From Paramicrobacterium fandaimingii (GTDB taxonomy: Bacteria > Actinomycetota > Actinomycetes > Actinomycetales > Microbacteriaceae): 64,000 nt of DNA. The stretch is taken from assembly GCF_011751745.2 (NCBI RefSeq), contig NZ_CP061170.1, positions 1,922,001 through 1,986,000 of the forward strand, in the 5' to 3' direction. Numbering within the stretch: position 1 is the first letter of the stretch; every line of letters begins with the position of its first letter. Below, in pieces: positions 1-9,234 of the stretch. A model generated the notes under the pieces. The model saw only the letters and a program-made list of their open reading frames with translations, had not been told where the DNA came from and made no database searches. The position numbers and the translations under genes are program-made.

Positions 1-234
1 CCCGGTGACAACGACGCGATCTCCCTTGCGAACACTCGCCGCGACGTTCTTGCCGAGGTACCGGTACGCGCCGACCGAGTACCAGTTCGTTCCGTACTCC
101 GTCCAGGCTCCCGTCTGTTTGTCATACCGTCGCAGGCTCGTCGCCAGGCGAAAATTGCAGACGGGTGTGCCCGCGGCATCTCCCAAATGCGGAGTGGTTC
201 CGACAACTCCGGTGACAGTGATCGTATCGGCCAT
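1..234 (-). CDS. ssb: single-stranded DNA-binding protein, C-terminal part cut by window edge
   Basis: The minus strand from 234 gives 78 residues of an SSB-type OB fold: it begins MADTITVTGVVG and contains the FRLATS and WYSVGAYR strands typical of SSB. The family coats single-stranded DNA during replication, repair and recombination. The ATG at 234 follows a good ribosome binding site (GAGAGGAG, four bases upstream). The gene runs off the left edge, so the rest of the OB fold and any acidic tail are not seen. It could be a second, short actinobacterial SSB paralogue rather than the replication-fork copy, because it is not next to rpsF/rpsR here. Confidence 0.88.
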   Translation of the reverse strand, partial: MADTITVTGVVGTTPHLGDAAGTPVCNFRLATSLRRYDKQTGAWTEYGTNWYSVGAYRYLGKNVAASVRKGDRVVVTG

Positions 235-474
235 GATTGCTCCTCTCGATAGTGCACCGCCCCCGTGGGCGGTGCGACTCCGAAGACGACGCTCGTGCCG
301 GATCAGTCGTCTCCGGAGCCGTTCATCGAGTGTCGCCTGCATGCACTGGGCACGCTGATGTCTCTGTGAAAACTGTGCATCGTCGTGCACTGGCCTGCTG
401 CTGTGGACGACTGTTCGGCGTGCACACGTCGAGGATTCGTCATCTGGTTCCTGAGGAGTCAGTAGCATGACGTC

Positions 475-1482
475 ATGACATTCATCGCCGACGAGTCCCG
501 GTACGATTCCATGCGCTATCGACGGGCAGGCAACTCCGGCCTGCGCCTTCCCGAGCTTTCACTGGGGCTGTGGCATAACTTCGGTGATGAGCGGCCGATT
601 GAGACGCAGAGAGCCATCGTTCGGCGGGCGTTCGATCTCGGAGTAACGCATTTCGACCTCGCGAACAATTACGGGCCGCCTGCCGGAAGCGCCGAAAGCA
701 ACTTCGGGCACATTCTCGCGACAGATCTGGCCGCCTATCGCGACGAGATCATCATTTCAAGCAAAGCCGGCTATTACATGTGGCCGGGGCCGTACGGCGA
801 ATGGGGGTCGAGAAAGAACCTGCTCGCGTCCCTGGATCGCAGTCTCCGTCGGCTCGGAGTCGACTACGTCGATGTCTTCTATTCGCACCGTCCCGACCCT
901 GAAACGCCCATTGAAGAGACAATGGGTGCTCTGGCCTCGGCCGTTCACGCGGGTAAGGCACTGTACGTCGGCATTTCCAACTATTCGCCGGAGCAAACGG
1001 ATGCCGCTGCGGCGGCGCTCGCCGAGCACAAGGTTCCCCTCGTGCTGCACCAGCCCTCGTACAGCATGTTCAATCGCCATGTCGAGCACGGCCTGTTTCC
1101 CGTGCTCGATCGCACGGGGAGCGGCTGCGTCGTCTTTTCTCCGCTCTCGCAGGGGCTGCTCACGAACCGTTATCTCGACGGCAGCATTCCGTCAGACTCG
1201 CGCGCAGCCACGAGCCCGTTCCTCTCTGCCGACCGCATAGACGAGACATATCTCGTGCGTGCCCGCGCCCTCGACGACATCGCTTCGGCACGCGGGCAGA
1301 GTCTCGCGCAACTCGCCTTGTCATGGATTCTGCGGCAGAGCAATGTCACGTCGGCCGTAATCGGGGCTTCCTCGGTCTCACAGCTGGAGCAGAACATCGC
1401 GGCGCTCGATACTCCAGCGCTCACAAATGCGGAGATTTCCGCCATCGAGCCCTTCGCTGTCGACGGAACGGGAAAGGGGTGA
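475..1482 (+). CDS. aldo/keto reductase, YghZ/L-glyceraldehyde 3-phosphate reductase type
   Basis: 335 residues, full length for the family. The AKR catalytic tetrad is visible as D61 and Y66 (FDLANNYG), K97 (SSKAG) and H138 (YSHRPDP). The N-terminus (ESRYDSMRYRR, then LSLGLWHNFG) closely matches YghZ-type enzymes, which supports the ATG at 475. These are cytosolic NADPH-dependent reductases of aldehydes such as L-glyceraldehyde 3-phosphate and methylglyoxal; the true substrate here is not known. The start codon sits in the 12-bp palindrome CATGACGTCATG (466-477), and a three-codon reading frame (ATG 467 to TGA 478) with its own GAGGAG site overlaps the start. Confidence 0.9.
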   Translation: MTFIADESRYDSMRYRRAGNSGLRLPELSLGLWHNFGDERPIETQRAIVRRAFDLGVTHFDLANNYGPPAGSAESNFGHILATDLAAYRDEIIISSKAGYYMWPGPYGEWGSRKNLLASLDRSLRRLGVDYVDVFYSHRPDPETPIEETMGALASAVHAGKALYVGISNYSPEQTDAAAAALAEHKVPLVLHQPSYSMFNRHVEHGLFPVLDRTGSGCVVFSPLSQGLLTNRYLDGSIPSDSRAATSPFLSADRIDETYLVRARALDDIASARGQSLAQLALSWILRQSNVTSAVIGASSVSQLEQNIAALDTPALTNAEISAIEPFAVDGTGKG

Positions 1483-1564
1483 CCATCTTCCTCTGAATGT
1501 CGGTGGCTGCCGCTAGCTTGGCACACACACGCAGCACAGGCCGGCCGAGACATTGGGAGGAAAC

Positions 1565-1789
1565 ATGCAGACGATACGTGCACGCGGACGTCACGCTGAG
1601 ACGATTCGCATCAACGATTACCTGTGGCGCGTCATCGCCTCTGATGGTTTCGTCTTTGGACACGTCGAGCGTGTGCTGACTCGGGAGGGCGACCGCTTCG
1701 AGGCGAAGCGGTACCAGCTCGCAGCGGCACGGTTTATCGCGGTCGGGCGTTTCTGGAACTTCGCCGATGCTGTCGACTCACTTCGATAG
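1565..1789 (+). CDS. small conserved-looking protein of unknown function
   Basis: 74 residues, starting MQTIRARGRH at an ATG preceded by GGGAGGAAAC, a strong ribosome binding site. The in-frame upstream codon at 1553 lies before that site and is not used. The protein is basic, has no membrane segment, and reads like the short single-domain proteins common in Microbacteriaceae (LWRVIASDGFVFGHVERV, then an alternating strand pattern). I do not recognise a family. It stands alone between the aldo/keto reductase and a membrane protein on the same strand. Confidence 0.65.
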   Translation: MQTIRARGRHAETIRINDYLWRVIASDGFVFGHVERVLTREGDRFEAKRYQLAAARFIAVGRFWNFADAVDSLR

Positions 1790-1862
1790 GGATAGCTGAG
1801 TTTTCAGAACCGCCACGGCATGGCGCCCCGCTGTGGAGGCTTGCTCGGGTTATCGTTCGAGC

Positions 1863-2573
1863 ATGAACTGGTGGAACGATTTCATCTCGTGGCTCACGGC
1901 CTCTGACGCGCAGTCGACGCTCTTCATGGCTGTCGTCATCGGCGTCTCGATCATCATCTCGGGTCTCATCGCCGCGGGAATCGGGCGGGCCGGAATCAAG
2001 CGGCTCGTCGCCCAACACGATCGGGAACAGCGCACGGCCGCGATCGCTACCCTGATCGACGCCGCAACGGAAGCAACCGCGTGGAATTCGCTGACGCTTC
2101 AGGAACGTGTGCTCGCCGACCGCGCCGTCGGGCAGGCAGACACGACGATTCGACTCCTTCCGGTGCGCGGATCATCGATTGCCGCCGACTGGGCTTCGCA
2201 TCAGCTCGCTGAGATGAAGCGTGCATCGTCGAGAACCGACTCCACCCTCGACTCCTCCATCGCAGAATTCCGCGATCGTCTGCTCGATTGGCAAGAGCGC
2301 CCCAGCCGCGCGAAGAAGGTATTTCAGAGCGATCTCGAACGGTGGTCTTTCTCTGACGAGGAGAGCATCCCGGCTCAGGCAGACGGGCCAAGCGAACGTC
2401 AGCCAGAGAGTCAGCCTGAGCTACGATCCAACATCACTCCATCGTCACGTTTTTCTGACACCTCGCGTGCAGATACGACCACGCAGAAGCTCATCGACGA
2501 CGTCGCGGCGCTTGACGCGGCGAAGAAGCGTCCGGAGTCAGCGCCGGCCGCTGACGAGAAGAATGCGTCGTAG
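1863..2573 (+). CDS. single-span membrane protein of unknown function
   Basis: 236 residues from the ATG at 1863 (MNWWNDFISW). One transmembrane segment is clear at about residues 19-40 (FMAVVIGVSIIISGLIAAGI). It is followed by a long, charged, probably helical cytoplasmic part and a disordered tail rich in S, E, Q and P. A GTG at 1833 would add ten residues but has no good binding site. The topology is that of an anchor with a cytoplasmic adaptor; no enzymatic motif is seen. It converges on nadE with a gap of three bases. Confidence 0.72.
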   Translation: MNWWNDFISWLTASDAQSTLFMAVVIGVSIIISGLIAAGIGRAGIKRLVAQHDREQRTAAIATLIDAATEATAWNSLTLQERVLADRAVGQADTTIRLLPVRGSSIAADWASHQLAEMKRASSRTDSTLDSSIAEFRDRLLDWQERPSRAKKVFQSDLERWSFSDEESIPAQADGPSERQPESQPELRSNITPSSRFSDTSRADTTTQKLIDDVAALDAAKKRPESAPAADEKNAS

Positions 2574-2576
2574 TCT

Positions 2577-3398
2577 CTAACGCCACCATGTGTCGGCCGG
2601 GCCAACCGGCACTGTGCGTTTGTGCCTGCTGCGCATAAACGCTGACTCGATCCGCTCAGCCGCCTCATGTGAGACCTCAGCACCCTCGAGGTAATCATCG
2701 ATGTCTGTGTAGGAGAGCCCCAGGTTCGCTTCGTCCGACTGCCCTGGTTCATCGTCGAGCAGGTCTGCTGTGGGAATCTTCTCGAAGAGCCGCGCCGGTG
2801 CCCCCAACCTTTGGAGCATGCTCGCCCCCTGCCGTTTTGACAGCCCAGCGAGCGGAGTCACATCGGCGGCGCCATCGCCGAACTTCGTATAGAAGCCGGT
2901 GAGAGCCTCCGCAGCGTGATCGGTTCCGACGACGAGAGAGCCGTCTGCCCCTGCAAGCGCGTACTGAGCGACCATGCGTGCCCGCGCTTTGACGTTTCCT
3001 TTGTTGAAATCACCGATGCGCTCCCCCGTCGCACGGGCATACTCGTCTGCCATGCCATCGACGGACTGCTTGATGTTGAACGTCACCGCGCGATCTGGTG
3101 CGATGAAATCGACGGCGAGAACGGCATCTGCCTCATCGTGCTGAATCGCGTACGGAAGTCGAACAGCGAGAAACATCGCAGCGGCGCCGCGAGCACGGCG
3201 ACGTTCAACAGCTCGTTGACAGAGGCGGCCGGTGAGTGAGGAATCTTGCCCACCGCTGATGCCGAGCACATACCCTGCTGCCCCGGTTGTGCCGAGGTAC
3301 TCATCGAGAAAGCTGATGCGCCGCTCAATCTCTTCCTGAGGATCGATGTGGGGCTTCACCCCGAGTTCGTCGATGATCTGGGCCTGGAGTTCTCGCAT
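2577..3398 (-). CDS. nadE: NH3-dependent NAD(+) synthetase
   Basis: 273 residues, the usual length of the ammonia-dependent, single-domain NadE. It carries the ATP-pyrophosphatase P-loop SGGQDS at about residues 48-53, the DxxRVTFNIK-type adenylate-binding region (DRAVTFNIKQSVD) and GTDHAAEALTGFYTKFGDG, which is typical of NadE. It makes NAD+ from deamido-NAD+, ATP and ammonia in the last step of NAD biosynthesis. There is no glutaminase domain, so free ammonia is the expected nitrogen donor. It is transcribed away from the mutasome operon's downstream end on the same strand, 42 bases below dnaE2. Confidence 0.95.
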   Translation of the reverse strand: MRELQAQIIDELGVKPHIDPQEEIERRISFLDEYLGTTGAAGYVLGISGGQDSSLTGRLCQRAVERRRARGAAAMFLAVRLPYAIQHDEADAVLAVDFIAPDRAVTFNIKQSVDGMADEYARATGERIGDFNKGNVKARARMVAQYALAGADGSLVVGTDHAAEALTGFYTKFGDGAADVTPLAGLSKRQGASMLQRLGAPARLFEKIPTADLLDDEPGQSDEANLGLSYTDIDDYLEGAEVSHEAAERIESAFMRSRHKRTVPVGPADTWWR

Positions 3399-3440
3399 GA
3401 TGTCACCTTAGCGGAGCAGATGTTTCGTCGTGATGTCGGG

Positions 3441-6400
3441 CTACTGGAAGTCCCGGGAACGCGTCTGCGCACGAATGCCCAGTTGCTCAAACTGATCAGC
3501 GATCACGTTGACGACGCCTTCGGGCGAACGCTCGAGCGTTCCGCGAACAATCAGCGCCGGGCTTTCCCGTGCGATGCGCCGATATCTGTTCCAGACCCCC
3601 GTGCTGCAGACCACGTTGACCAACCCCGTCTCATCTTCGAGGTTCAAGAACGTCACGTTGCGGGCCGTAGCCGGCCGTTGTCTGTGCGTCACAACACCCG
3701 CGACGTGGATGCGCCTGCCCGGCTCCGCGATGCGCAGAGCCGCCGCGCTTCTCACGCCTCGCGTGGTGAGCTCCTCACGCAGGTGTTCGAGTGGATGCCC
3801 CTCGGGGGAGATTCCCGTCGCCCAGATGTCAGACACGGTCTGCTCTTCCGGTGTGAGCAGCGAGAAAAGCGGAGGTTGAACAGCGAATGCGGTACCCGCG
3901 AGCTGTTCTGGGCGCTCCTGCGCAGCATGCTCTGCCTGCCACAGCGCCTCTCGGCGACTCAGCCCCAGGCATTCGAAGGCGCCGGCGTCGGCAAGAGCCT
4001 CCAGCACGGGTGTTCGCACACCGGTTCTTCGAACGAGATCGTACATGTCTCGGAACGCTCCGTGCTCCTCGCGCTCCGCGACGATCTTCTGCGCGGCCTT
4101 CTCTCCCACTCCGCGCACGGCGGCAAGTCCGAGGCGAACGGCGAATGCTCCATCTCGCCGATGCTGAGCCTGCGCGTCTTCGGCTGCCGGGTCGAACTCG
4201 CCGATGGGCGGCTGCGTCGAGTTCAGGCATTCCTCGCGACCTGGTGGCGAACCTTCATCGTTGCTCTCAAGCGAAGGGTAGACGGTCGAAAGATGCAGAT
4301 CGGGGCGACGCGTCGTCACACCGTGACGTCGTGCATCGGCGACAAGACTCTGCGGAGAGTAGAAGCCCATCGGCTGCGCCCGCAGCAGCGCCGCGAGAAA
4401 AGCCGCGGGGTAGTGCAGCCGAAGCCACGCGCTTGCATACACGAGAAGAGCGAAGCTAATGGAATGGCTCTCGGCGAAGCCGAAATTCGCGAACGCCTGG
4501 ATCTTCGAGTAGACAGCATCCGCCTGCTTTCCCACAAGACCGTTCTTCGCCATTCCGGCATACAGCGTGTCACGCAGCGAGTCGATGCGCTCTGTCCCTC
4601 GCTTTGATCCCATTGCCCGCCGCAGCTGGTCGGCATCTTCTGCCGTGCATTCGCCGACGGCCATCGCCATCTGCATCAGCTGCTCTTGGAACAGCGGAAC
4701 GCCGAGCGTCCGTTTGAGCACTGGCTCAAGTTTGGGGTGCAGATACGGAACAGCGAATTCACCCACCACCTCTCCTGCTGCCTTCTTGCGCTCCCACTCG
4801 CGCTGCTGCATGCGGCGCTTGATGTAGGGGTGAACAGCTCCGCCTTGAATCGGGCCGGGGCGCACGAGCGCCACCTCGACGACCAGGTCGTAAAACTGCC
4901 GAGGCTGCAACCGCGGAAGCATTCCCATCTGCGCACGACTCTCCACTTGAAACACCCCGACAGTGTCTGCGCGGCAGAGCACGTCGTACACTGCGGGCTC
5001 TTCCTTCGGAATCGTGTCAAGCGCCCACTGCTCACCGCACGTCTCGGCGACGAGATCGAAGACATGCGCAATCGCCTCGAGCATGCCGAGCCCGAGCAGG
5101 TCGAACTTGACGAGCCCCATCCAGGCGCAGTCGTCTTTGTCCCACTGCAGCACGGTACGGCCCTCCATCCGGGCACGCTCGATGGGACTCACCTCGCCGA
5201 CGGGCCGGTCGGTGAGCACCATGCCACCCGAGTGGATGCCGAGGTGGCGAGGGAGCTTCAGCGCCTGATCCGAGAGCTCGAGAACCGCGTCGGGAATATC
5301 GTGATCGTGCGCTTCAACGGTGGCGCCCCATCGTTCGATCTGCGTACTCCAGGCATCTTGCTGCCCTGGGCTGTGCCCGAGCGCCTTCGCCATGTCGCGC
5401 ACCGCGCCCTTCGGCCGATAGCTGATGACGTTGCAGACCTGCGCTGCGTTGTACCGACCGTACGTTTCGTACACGTACTGGATCACTTCTTCGCGACGAC
5501 CGGACTCAAAATCAACGTCGATGTCGGGCTCCTCCTCACGCATGCTCGAGAGGAAGCGTTCGAAAGGCAATCCGTAGCGAATCGAATCGACGGCTGTGAT
5601 GTCGAGCAGAAAGCAGACGGCTGAGTTGGCGGCGGAGCCTCGGCCTTGACAGAGGATGCCGCGCGAGCGGGCAAACCGCACGATGTCATGCACGATCAGA
5701 AAGTAGCCGGGAAAGTCTTTCTCCTCGATCACCTGAAGCTCGCGCTCGATGCGCTCGATCTTCGCCCCGCCGAGATCAGCATACTTGCGTGCCGCTCCCT
5801 CCCAGACAAGCTTCCGGAGCCATTCCATTGGGGTGTATCCGTCGGGCACCGGAAGTTTGGGCAGCCCAGGCGAAACGGCACGCAGAGAAAACGCAAGCTC
5901 GTCCAGCAGCTCCACGCTGCGCGCAACGGCACCGGGGTACGCTGCGAAACGTCTCGACATCTCTTCGCCACTTCGCAGAAAAGCATCGCCAGAGGCGGGC
6001 AGCCAGCCCTCAAGGTCATCGAGGCTTCGTCTGGCGCGCACCGCAGAGAGCGCCTGCGCGAGGCGAAACTGGTCGGGCCGGGCGAAATGCACGTTTCCCG
6101 TTGCGACGACAGGAAGCCCTCGCTCCGCAGCCAAGGCAGAGAGGGCATCGTTGCGGGCGTCGTCGAGCGCTTCCCCTCGGACGAAAAGCTCAACGGTGAC
6201 GCCGTCGTTCCCGAAGAGAGCGGTCAGCCGATCGAGCTCCTTCGCCGCGGCAGCCCGGCCTCCGCTCTCAAGCGCTCGCCTCACGGCACCTTTTCGGCAT
6301 CCGGTCAGCACGTGCACGTAGCCGGCCAGCTGGTCACCAAGGCTCTCCAGACTGTAGCGGGGGCTGCCTTTCTGCGCTCCCTCGGCAAGATTCGCTGCAG

Positions 6401-6872
6401 TGATCGTGCGCGCCAGATGGCGATACCCGTCTGCTCCCCTCGCGAGTGCAAGCAGATGCGTTCCTCCGGGATCGGCCTCGCCGTTCTGCGGCTCGGAGAG
6501 GTCGAGAGAGAGCTCCGCGCCGAAAACCGTGGAGAACCCCGGATGCTGCGCAGCAACCTCTGCAAAGCGCACAGCACCGTAAAAGCCATCGTGGTCGGTG
6601 AGCGCCATCCCTGACAACCCGAGGTCGACAGCATCATCAACGAGCTGCTCTGGCATGCTTGCGCCGTCAAGGAAGCTGTAGGCCGAGTGCGCGTGCAGTT
6701 CAGCATAGGGCACCTCCGGTGTCTGAACCGCCCGCCGAGTCTCAGCCGCGGTGTCGGCCACCTGCGGAGACTCCTCACGGGAGGCCGCCACCTGGGCCGC
6801 GGCAACCTCGGGGTCGTCAGACAGCCGCCTGGCGAACTCCGACCACGGAACCGGCGGATTATGCCAGCCCAT
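3441..6872 (-). CDS. dnaE2: error-prone DNA polymerase III alpha paralogue DnaE2 (ImuC)
   Basis: 1143 residues. It has an N-terminal PHP domain (ELHAHSAYSFLDGAS, residues 58-72), the C-family polymerase catalytic signature PDIDVDFE in the middle third, the palm/fingers region, the helix-hairpin-helix part (AAVRGVGEKAAQKI) and a C-terminal OB fold (RRIHVAGVVTHRQRP). Length and the lack of a tau-binding tail separate it from replicative DnaE1. In actinobacteria DnaE2 is the translesion polymerase responsible for damage-induced mutagenesis and works with ImuA and ImuB. It is the third gene of the imuA-imuB-dnaE2 operon, starting 15 bases after imuB, and should be controlled by the LexA box at 9159. 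Confidence 0.96.
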   Translation of the reverse strand: MGWHNPPVPWSEFARRLSDDPEVAAAQVAASREESPQVADTAAETRRAVQTPEVPYAELHAHSAYSFLDGASMPEQLVDDAVDLGLSGMALTDHDGFYGAVRFAEVAAQHPGFSTVFGAELSLDLSEPQNGEADPGGTHLLALARGADGYRHLARTITAANLAEGAQKGSPRYSLESLGDQLAGYVHVLTGCRKGAVRRALESGGRAAAAKELDRLTALFGNDGVTVELFVRGEALDDARNDALSALAAERGLPVVATGNVHFARPDQFRLAQALSAVRARRSLDDLEGWLPASGDAFLRSGEEMSRRFAAYPGAVARSVELLDELAFSLRAVSPGLPKLPVPDGYTPMEWLRKLVWEGAARKYADLGGAKIERIERELQVIEEKDFPGYFLIVHDIVRFARSRGILCQGRGSAANSAVCFLLDITAVDSIRYGLPFERFLSSMREEEPDIDVDFESGRREEVIQYVYETYGRYNAAQVCNVISYRPKGAVRDMAKALGHSPGQQDAWSTQIERWGATVEAHDHDIPDAVLELSDQALKLPRHLGIHSGGMVLTDRPVGEVSPIERARMEGRTVLQWDKDDCAWMGLVKFDLLGLGMLEAIAHVFDLVAETCGEQWALDTIPKEEPAVYDVLCRADTVGVFQVESRAQMGMLPRLQPRQFYDLVVEVALVRPGPIQGGAVHPYIKRRMQQREWERKKAAGEVVGEFAVPYLHPKLEPVLKRTLGVPLFQEQLMQMAMAVGECTAEDADQLRRAMGSKRGTERIDSLRDTLYAGMAKNGLVGKQADAVYSKIQAFANFGFAESHSISFALLVYASAWLRLHYPAAFLAALLRAQPMGFYSPQSLVADARRHGVTTRRPDLHLSTVYPSLESNDEGSPPGREECLNSTQPPIGEFDPAAEDAQAQHRRDGAFAVRLGLAAVRGVGEKAAQKIVAEREEHGAFRDMYDLVRRTGVRTPVLEALADAGAFECLGLSRREALWQAEHAAQERPEQLAGTAFAVQPPLFSLLTPEEQTVSDIWATGISPEGHPLEHLREELTTRGVRSAAALRIAEPGRRIHVAGVVTHRQRPATARNVTFLNLEDETGLVNVVCSTGVWNRYRRIARESPALIVRGTLERSPEGVVNVIADQFEQLGIRAQTRSRDFQ

Positions 6873-6886
6873 GAACGCGCGCCTTC

Positions 6887-8440
6887 TCAGTCATAGCGGG
6901 CCTCGACACTCCAGCGACCGCTCTGCATCGTCAGCATCCAGGCGTCACCATGATCGTCGACCGCTTGAAAGCGGTGAACCCGCTGGTGCCGGCGAGCATC
7001 CCACCAGCGCGCATCGACGCTCCAGGGCCCCGCCCAGCCGCGCAGCATGCGAATGCTCCCGTCGAGCGACAGCGCCATGAGCGGTGCCCGAAGCGTGCCT
7101 CGCTCGGTGAGCGAGGCAACCTCGCCCGCGGTGTCGAGAACGGCGACCTCCGCCGGATTCTCAAACACAAGGCTCGGCGCAAGCCCCGTCTGCGAGCCCG
7201 GCCAGGGTTCGCTGCTGCGATCTGCGCTCGAGCGCTTCTCACCCCAGGGAACGAGCAGCTGCCTCTCCCGCAGAAGACGACCCTCGCCTGGCTGAAGAGT
7301 GCAGACTCCGGTGTGCCCGATCATGCTCTGCACTCGAGTGATGCTGTTGTGAACGCGCTGGTCAGCGCTCTCTCCCCAGAGCCCTGCCTCGTAGTGTGCC
7401 CGATCGTCGATTGTCACTACGGTGATCAGCACCGCGCTGATCGGCGCTTCAAGGGCAGCGGCTCCCGCCTGTGTTCCCTGCACCTGCCACCGCACACGAT
7501 CGACGATGTCTGGCGCCCGGAAGAACCGCGGATGCAACCAGGTGCGTTCCCTCAGGCCACCGCGATCGTCACGAAGCTCGATGCGAATGCTCGTCGCCAC
7601 CTTCTGTGACTCGGCAACCCTCTGTGTGAGGGCGTCGATATCGGCACGAAGGCTGAACGCGATCTGATCGATGCGGTCGAGAGCCTCGTCGAATTCACGG
7701 TGCACCGAGTACTCGAGGGTGGTCTCTGTCGGAACCACCATGCGGGGATCATCGCCGTTCGCCAGACGGTGCACGCGCACAGCATCCGGGCCGAACCGAT
7801 CACGCACCTGTGCGACGTCCAGGCGAGCGTAGTCGCCAAGAAGATGCACTCCGAGCCTGTGCAGCAGAGGCCCGTTCTCGGCAAGTGCCTCTGCGGGCAG
7901 CTCATCGATGGGAACGGCAGCGACGAAGCGGGCGGTGTCGGCAGAGGGGATCGCCACGATCTCGCCCGCGCGTGCTCGGCGGGCAGCAAGCTCAGCGGGA
8001 AAGATTCCGTCGGCGATTCCCGCGCGAACATCGGCGAAGCCACTCGCTCGAACGGCGCGCGTCAGCGTCTCGGCTGCTGCGCGCTCTCCCCCGTAGTACC
8101 GGCTGGGCCCCCGCAGGCGCAGCGCGCACAGTCCCGGCTGAAGAATCTGCCCGCCCGGCGCACGTTCCTCGATCACCTGAAAAATACCCTCGAATGCTCG
8201 ATAGTCGGCGTCGCGATCGTAGGGATGCACCTCGAGCTGCGGGCACGCGGCCTGCGCCTCACGCAGGCGCTGTCCCGGCGCGACCCCCCAGGCTGATGCC
8301 GCCGCGTTGCACGCAGAAACGACCCCGGAGACAAGCACTGCAAGAGGAAGATCGTGCGCAGCCCCGTGAGCCGTTGCCGCAGCCGCTGCCGACCACCCGG
8401 GAAACCGCAGCACGAGGGTGCGTGTCGTTGATGTACCCAT
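6887..8440 (-). CDS. imuB: ImuB, catalytically inactive Y-family polymerase-like protein
   Basis: 517 residues with Y-family organisation. The N-terminus reads LRFPGWSAAAA where active Y-family enzymes have the acidic FFASVE-type motif, so the polymerase site looks dead. This is normal for ImuB, which instead links DnaE2 to the beta clamp. A candidate clamp-binding segment, RQLLVPWGE, lies near residue 400. The C-terminal W-rich repeats (GWAGPWSVDARWWD, GRWSVEARYD) are typical of the ImuB tail that contacts ImuA and DnaE2. It is the middle gene of the SOS mutasome operon, with nine bases to imuA upstream and fourteen to dnaE2 downstream. Confidence 0.93.
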   Translation of the reverse strand: MGTSTTRTLVLRFPGWSAAAAATAHGAAHDLPLAVLVSGVVSACNAAASAWGVAPGQRLREAQAACPQLEVHPYDRDADYRAFEGIFQVIEERAPGGQILQPGLCALRLRGPSRYYGGERAAAETLTRAVRASGFADVRAGIADGIFPAELAARRARAGEIVAIPSADTARFVAAVPIDELPAEALAENGPLLHRLGVHLLGDYARLDVAQVRDRFGPDAVRVHRLANGDDPRMVVPTETTLEYSVHREFDEALDRIDQIAFSLRADIDALTQRVAESQKVATSIRIELRDDRGGLRERTWLHPRFFRAPDIVDRVRWQVQGTQAGAAALEAPISAVLITVVTIDDRAHYEAGLWGESADQRVHNSITRVQSMIGHTGVCTLQPGEGRLLRERQLLVPWGEKRSSADRSSEPWPGSQTGLAPSLVFENPAEVAVLDTAGEVASLTERGTLRAPLMALSLDGSIRMLRGWAGPWSVDARWWDARRHQRVHRFQAVDDHGDAWMLTMQSGRWSVEARYD

Positions 8441-8449
8441 AGCACCACC

Positions 8450-9148
8450 TCATTCGTTGCTATGTTCGATGAGACCAGAGGGGTCTGACATTTCGGAAAG
8501 GGTGAAGAAAACCCGACGCGGCGCCCCACCGCGACCGCGTGCTGTCGCGGTGATTCGGCACGCGGCCAAATGACCGTGCCCGGAACGAAGGCCACTCCAG
8601 TGCCGTTCCGCAATGGCAAGACGGTCTTCGGAACCCGGCCAGTCGCCCAGTCGCAGCATGACGCTGCCCGTGCGGCGAAGTCGCGCCTCGAGCCTCTGCG
8701 CCTCCGCCGAGGCCACGGCAGCGGACCCACCCAGCACAACGACAGACATCACATCGGCGAGCGTCGCAGACACCCGCACGCCCTGATCTCCGGGATGCGG
8801 CACAAGGATCAGCCGCTCAAAGTCGACGCCGAGGGAGGCGGCAGCAGCCGCAGAGAAGTCGGGCATTCCGATGACCGCCACCCAGTCTCCCCTGCGCGTT
8901 GCCTCAGCGAGAAGCATCGTCGCCAGAATCGGCGAGAGCACCTCGTACACTCCGCCAGATCTCAGTCCGCCACCGGGGAAGAGTCCAGTCAGCTCGGAGA
9001 CCACGGGAATGACCGGCGCCTCAGCCCCGGCTCCGAGGGTGTTCCGCTGCATGCTGCGGATGCGCCCGTTGAGCTCGGCAAGCACATCGGTGCGATTCGA
9101 TGCCGATGCATCGATGGCGTCCCATGCGCGCGCGGCTCCCGTATTCAT
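8450..9148 (-). CDS. imuA: ImuA-like RecA-fold protein of the mutasome
   Basis: 232 residues from the ATG at 9148 (MNTGAARAWD). It has the layout of ImuA/SulA-like proteins: LTGLFPGGGLRSGGVYEVL (about residues 40-60, a degenerate RecA-like nucleotide loop), GDWVAVIGMPDFSAAAA and VLGGSAAVASAEAQRLEARLR. An upstream in-frame ATG at 9166 lies inside the LexA box itself. The 9148 start is favoured because a -35 TTGACT and -10 GATTAT place transcription about six to seven bases after the -10, at this ATG, giving a leaderless mRNA. ImuA is the first gene of the damage-induced cassette. Confidence 0.9.
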   Translation of the reverse strand: MNTGAARAWDAIDASASNRTDVLAELNGRIRSMQRNTLGAGAEAPVIPVVSELTGLFPGGGLRSGGVYEVLSPILATMLLAEATRRGDWVAVIGMPDFSAAAAASLGVDFERLILVPHPGDQGVRVSATLADVMSVVVLGGSAAVASAEAQRLEARLRRTGSVMLRLGDWPGSEDRLAIAERHWSGLRSGHGHLAACRITATARGRGGAPRRVFFTLSEMSDPSGLIEHSNE

Positions 9149-9158
9149 ACCGCTATAA

Positions 9159-9174
9159 TCGAACATTTGTTCGG
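9159..9174. promoter_or_regulatory. LexA (SOS) box between imuA and the SRAP gene
   Basis: CGAAC-ATTT-GTTCG is a perfect inverted repeat matching the actinobacterial/Gram-positive LexA consensus (CGAACNNNNGTTCG). On the minus strand it fills the spacer of the imuA promoter (TTGACT upstream, GATTAT downstream). On the plus strand a TATAAT (9154-9159) abuts it, and the damage-linked SRAP gene starts at 9235. LexA bound here would block imuA and may also affect the divergent gene. Confidence 0.88.
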
Positions 9175-9234
9175 CATAGTCAATATGAGAACGAGAGTCT
9201 TCTGTCTGTCAGATGCTCAGGTTACTCTGAACGC

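Noticed and set aside
3246..4607. Long plus-strand open frame (453 codons) across nadE and dnaE2
   Set aside because: It is antisense to two well-supported genes, has no family resemblance and arises from GC-rich codon positions. The same applies to long antisense frames over ligD, pdhABC, der and tyrA.
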